5,711 nucleotides of DNA. Origin: Pseudomonadota bacterium. Lineage in GTDB: Bacteria > Pseudomonadota > Gammaproteobacteria > Burkholderiales > SCOH01. The translations under genes and the position numbers were made by a program. The DNA is taken from assembly GCA_030917985.1 (NCBI GenBank), contig JAUPTR010000265.1, positions 1-5,711 of the forward strand, given 5' to 3'. Shown here piece after piece: positions 5,041 to 5,711 of the stretch. How positions within the stretch are numbered: position 1 is the first letter of the stretch; each line of letters starts with the position of its first letter. The notes beneath the pieces were generated by a model that saw only the letters and a program-made list of their open reading frames with translations, was not told where the DNA came from and did no database searches.

Positions 5041-5711
5041 ATTTGAACGCAATGTATTCAGGGCAAGCCATCACCAGCAGGATGGCGGCGTAGATGCGAT
5101 TGAGGCGCGCGCTGTCGCTGCTCGGGTTGATGCTGGCAACGGCGTTGCTGATGGTGCCGATGCTGTTGCTGCCAAGTTGCCCGGCGGCCAGCAGCAAGGC
5201 CAGTTTATTCACCAGTGCCGGGGCATCGCCGGCTTGGGCCAGCCAGTCGCCGTAATTCGCTTTGACCTCGCCAGCGCCGCTCTGGATTACGCTTTGCATC
5301 CAGTTGATGTAGCCGATCACGCTTGATTCATTGGTGATCTGCAGCTCCGGCGCCACCAGCCCGGCAGTGGCAAATGCCGTGCCGGGCGGCACATAACCGG
5401 GGCGAAAGAAATTGAATACGCTCGGTGAGCGCAGCGGGCTTTGCCCCAGCCGGCGGCTCGGATCGCTGGTGTCGCCGATATTCCATAAGTCACTCGGCGA
5501 GCTGGCGCCAAAGGTGCGCGCCCACTGCACCAGCCGCAGCACCGGCTCGCGCAGCTTGCCCCAGCTGGCCGGCTGGCTGGCCGGATCGCGGCGCGCTTCT
5601 TCATCCAGCAGAATGGCGCGGACAACCGCCTGCAGATCGCCGCGCACGCCATTGCCGTTGTTGTTGAACACGGCCGCCACGCGCGCGATATACGCCGGGC
5701 CGGGGTTGCTG
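5039..5711 (-). CDS. DUF1800 family protein, C-terminal part (runs off the window)
   Basis: About 223 residues of the C-terminal half are visible. The reading frame stays open to the window end, where codons reading SNPGPAYIARVAAVFNNNG continue the DUF1800 domain, so the GTG at 5680 is not the true start. Family landmarks are VRGDLQAVVRAILLDEEAR, KLREPVLRLVQWARTF, the SPSVFNFFRPGYVPPG turn, and APELQITNESSVIGYINWM. DUF1800 proteins are large, often exported, of unknown biochemical role, and are regularly encoded next to DUF1501 proteins, as here. The N-terminus, any signal peptide and the promoter lie outside the window. The domain assignment is secure. Function cannot be stated. Confidence 0.93.
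   Translation of the reverse strand, partial: SNPGPAYIARVAAVFNNNGNGVRGDLQAVVRAILLDEEARRDPASQPASWGKLREPVLRLVQWARTFGASSPSDLWNIGDTSDPSRRLGQSPLRSPSVFNFFRPGYVPPGTAFATAGLVAPELQITNESSVIGYINWMQSVIQSGAGEVKANYGDWLAQAGDAPALVNKLALLLAAGQLGSNSIGTISNAVASINPSSDSARLNRIYAAILLVMACPEYIAFK

Overview
The window comes from a GC-rich proteobacterial chromosome. Protein style (a PiuC/YbiX-type hydroxylase, a Tat-exported DUF1501 protein paired with DUF1800) and the scattered GTAG-hairpin REP-like repeats suggest a beta- or gammaproteobacterium, possibly Neisseriales-like. That placement is an inference, because no taxonomic marker gene is present.

Layout, left to right. Positions 1-125 are a leader: a truncated REP-like repeat at the very edge, then a 30-bp interrupted dyad at 64-93. 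Positions 126-1879 (+) are a tight two-gene operon: an Fe(II)/2-oxoglutarate PKHD-type hydroxylase (piuC/ybiX family) overlapping by 4 bp a FMN-dependent alpha-hydroxy-acid oxidase/dehydrogenase. Positions 1880-2172 are a gene-free convergent spacer holding a REP-like half element that contains a likely terminator, a GC-rich repeat, and a strong terminator serving the opposite strand. Positions 2173-3285 (-) hold a small cytosolic VOC/glyoxalase-fold protein and, upstream of it, a secreted protein with one FG-GAP/VCBS-type calcium motif. Positions 3286-3645 are a 360-bp gene-free spacer with a candidate promoter, a 35-bp-period tandem repeat and a 115-bp inverted-repeat element. Positions 3646-5711 (-) are a DUF1501 gene (Tat signal, complete) and, just upstream of it, the C-terminal part of a DUF1800 gene that runs off the window.

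How the genes may work together. The hydroxylase and FMN enzyme are translationally coupled and could carry out consecutive oxidations (hydroxylation, then oxidation of a hydroxy acid). PiuC-family genes are usually found with siderophore receptors, so an iron-uptake link is plausible, but no receptor is in view. DUF1800 and DUF1501 are a widespread co-occurring pair of exported proteins of poorly known function.

The most unusual material is in the spacers. A repeat family appears four times. Each copy has a GTAG plus hairpin REP core and an extra outer segment around GCGAAAA. In three copies that segment is bracketed by short stems of different sequence that still pair. Two copies form a 115-bp REPIN-like inverted pair, abutted on both sides by an identical 11-bp direct repeat, one copy of which carries the stop codon of the DUF1501 gene.
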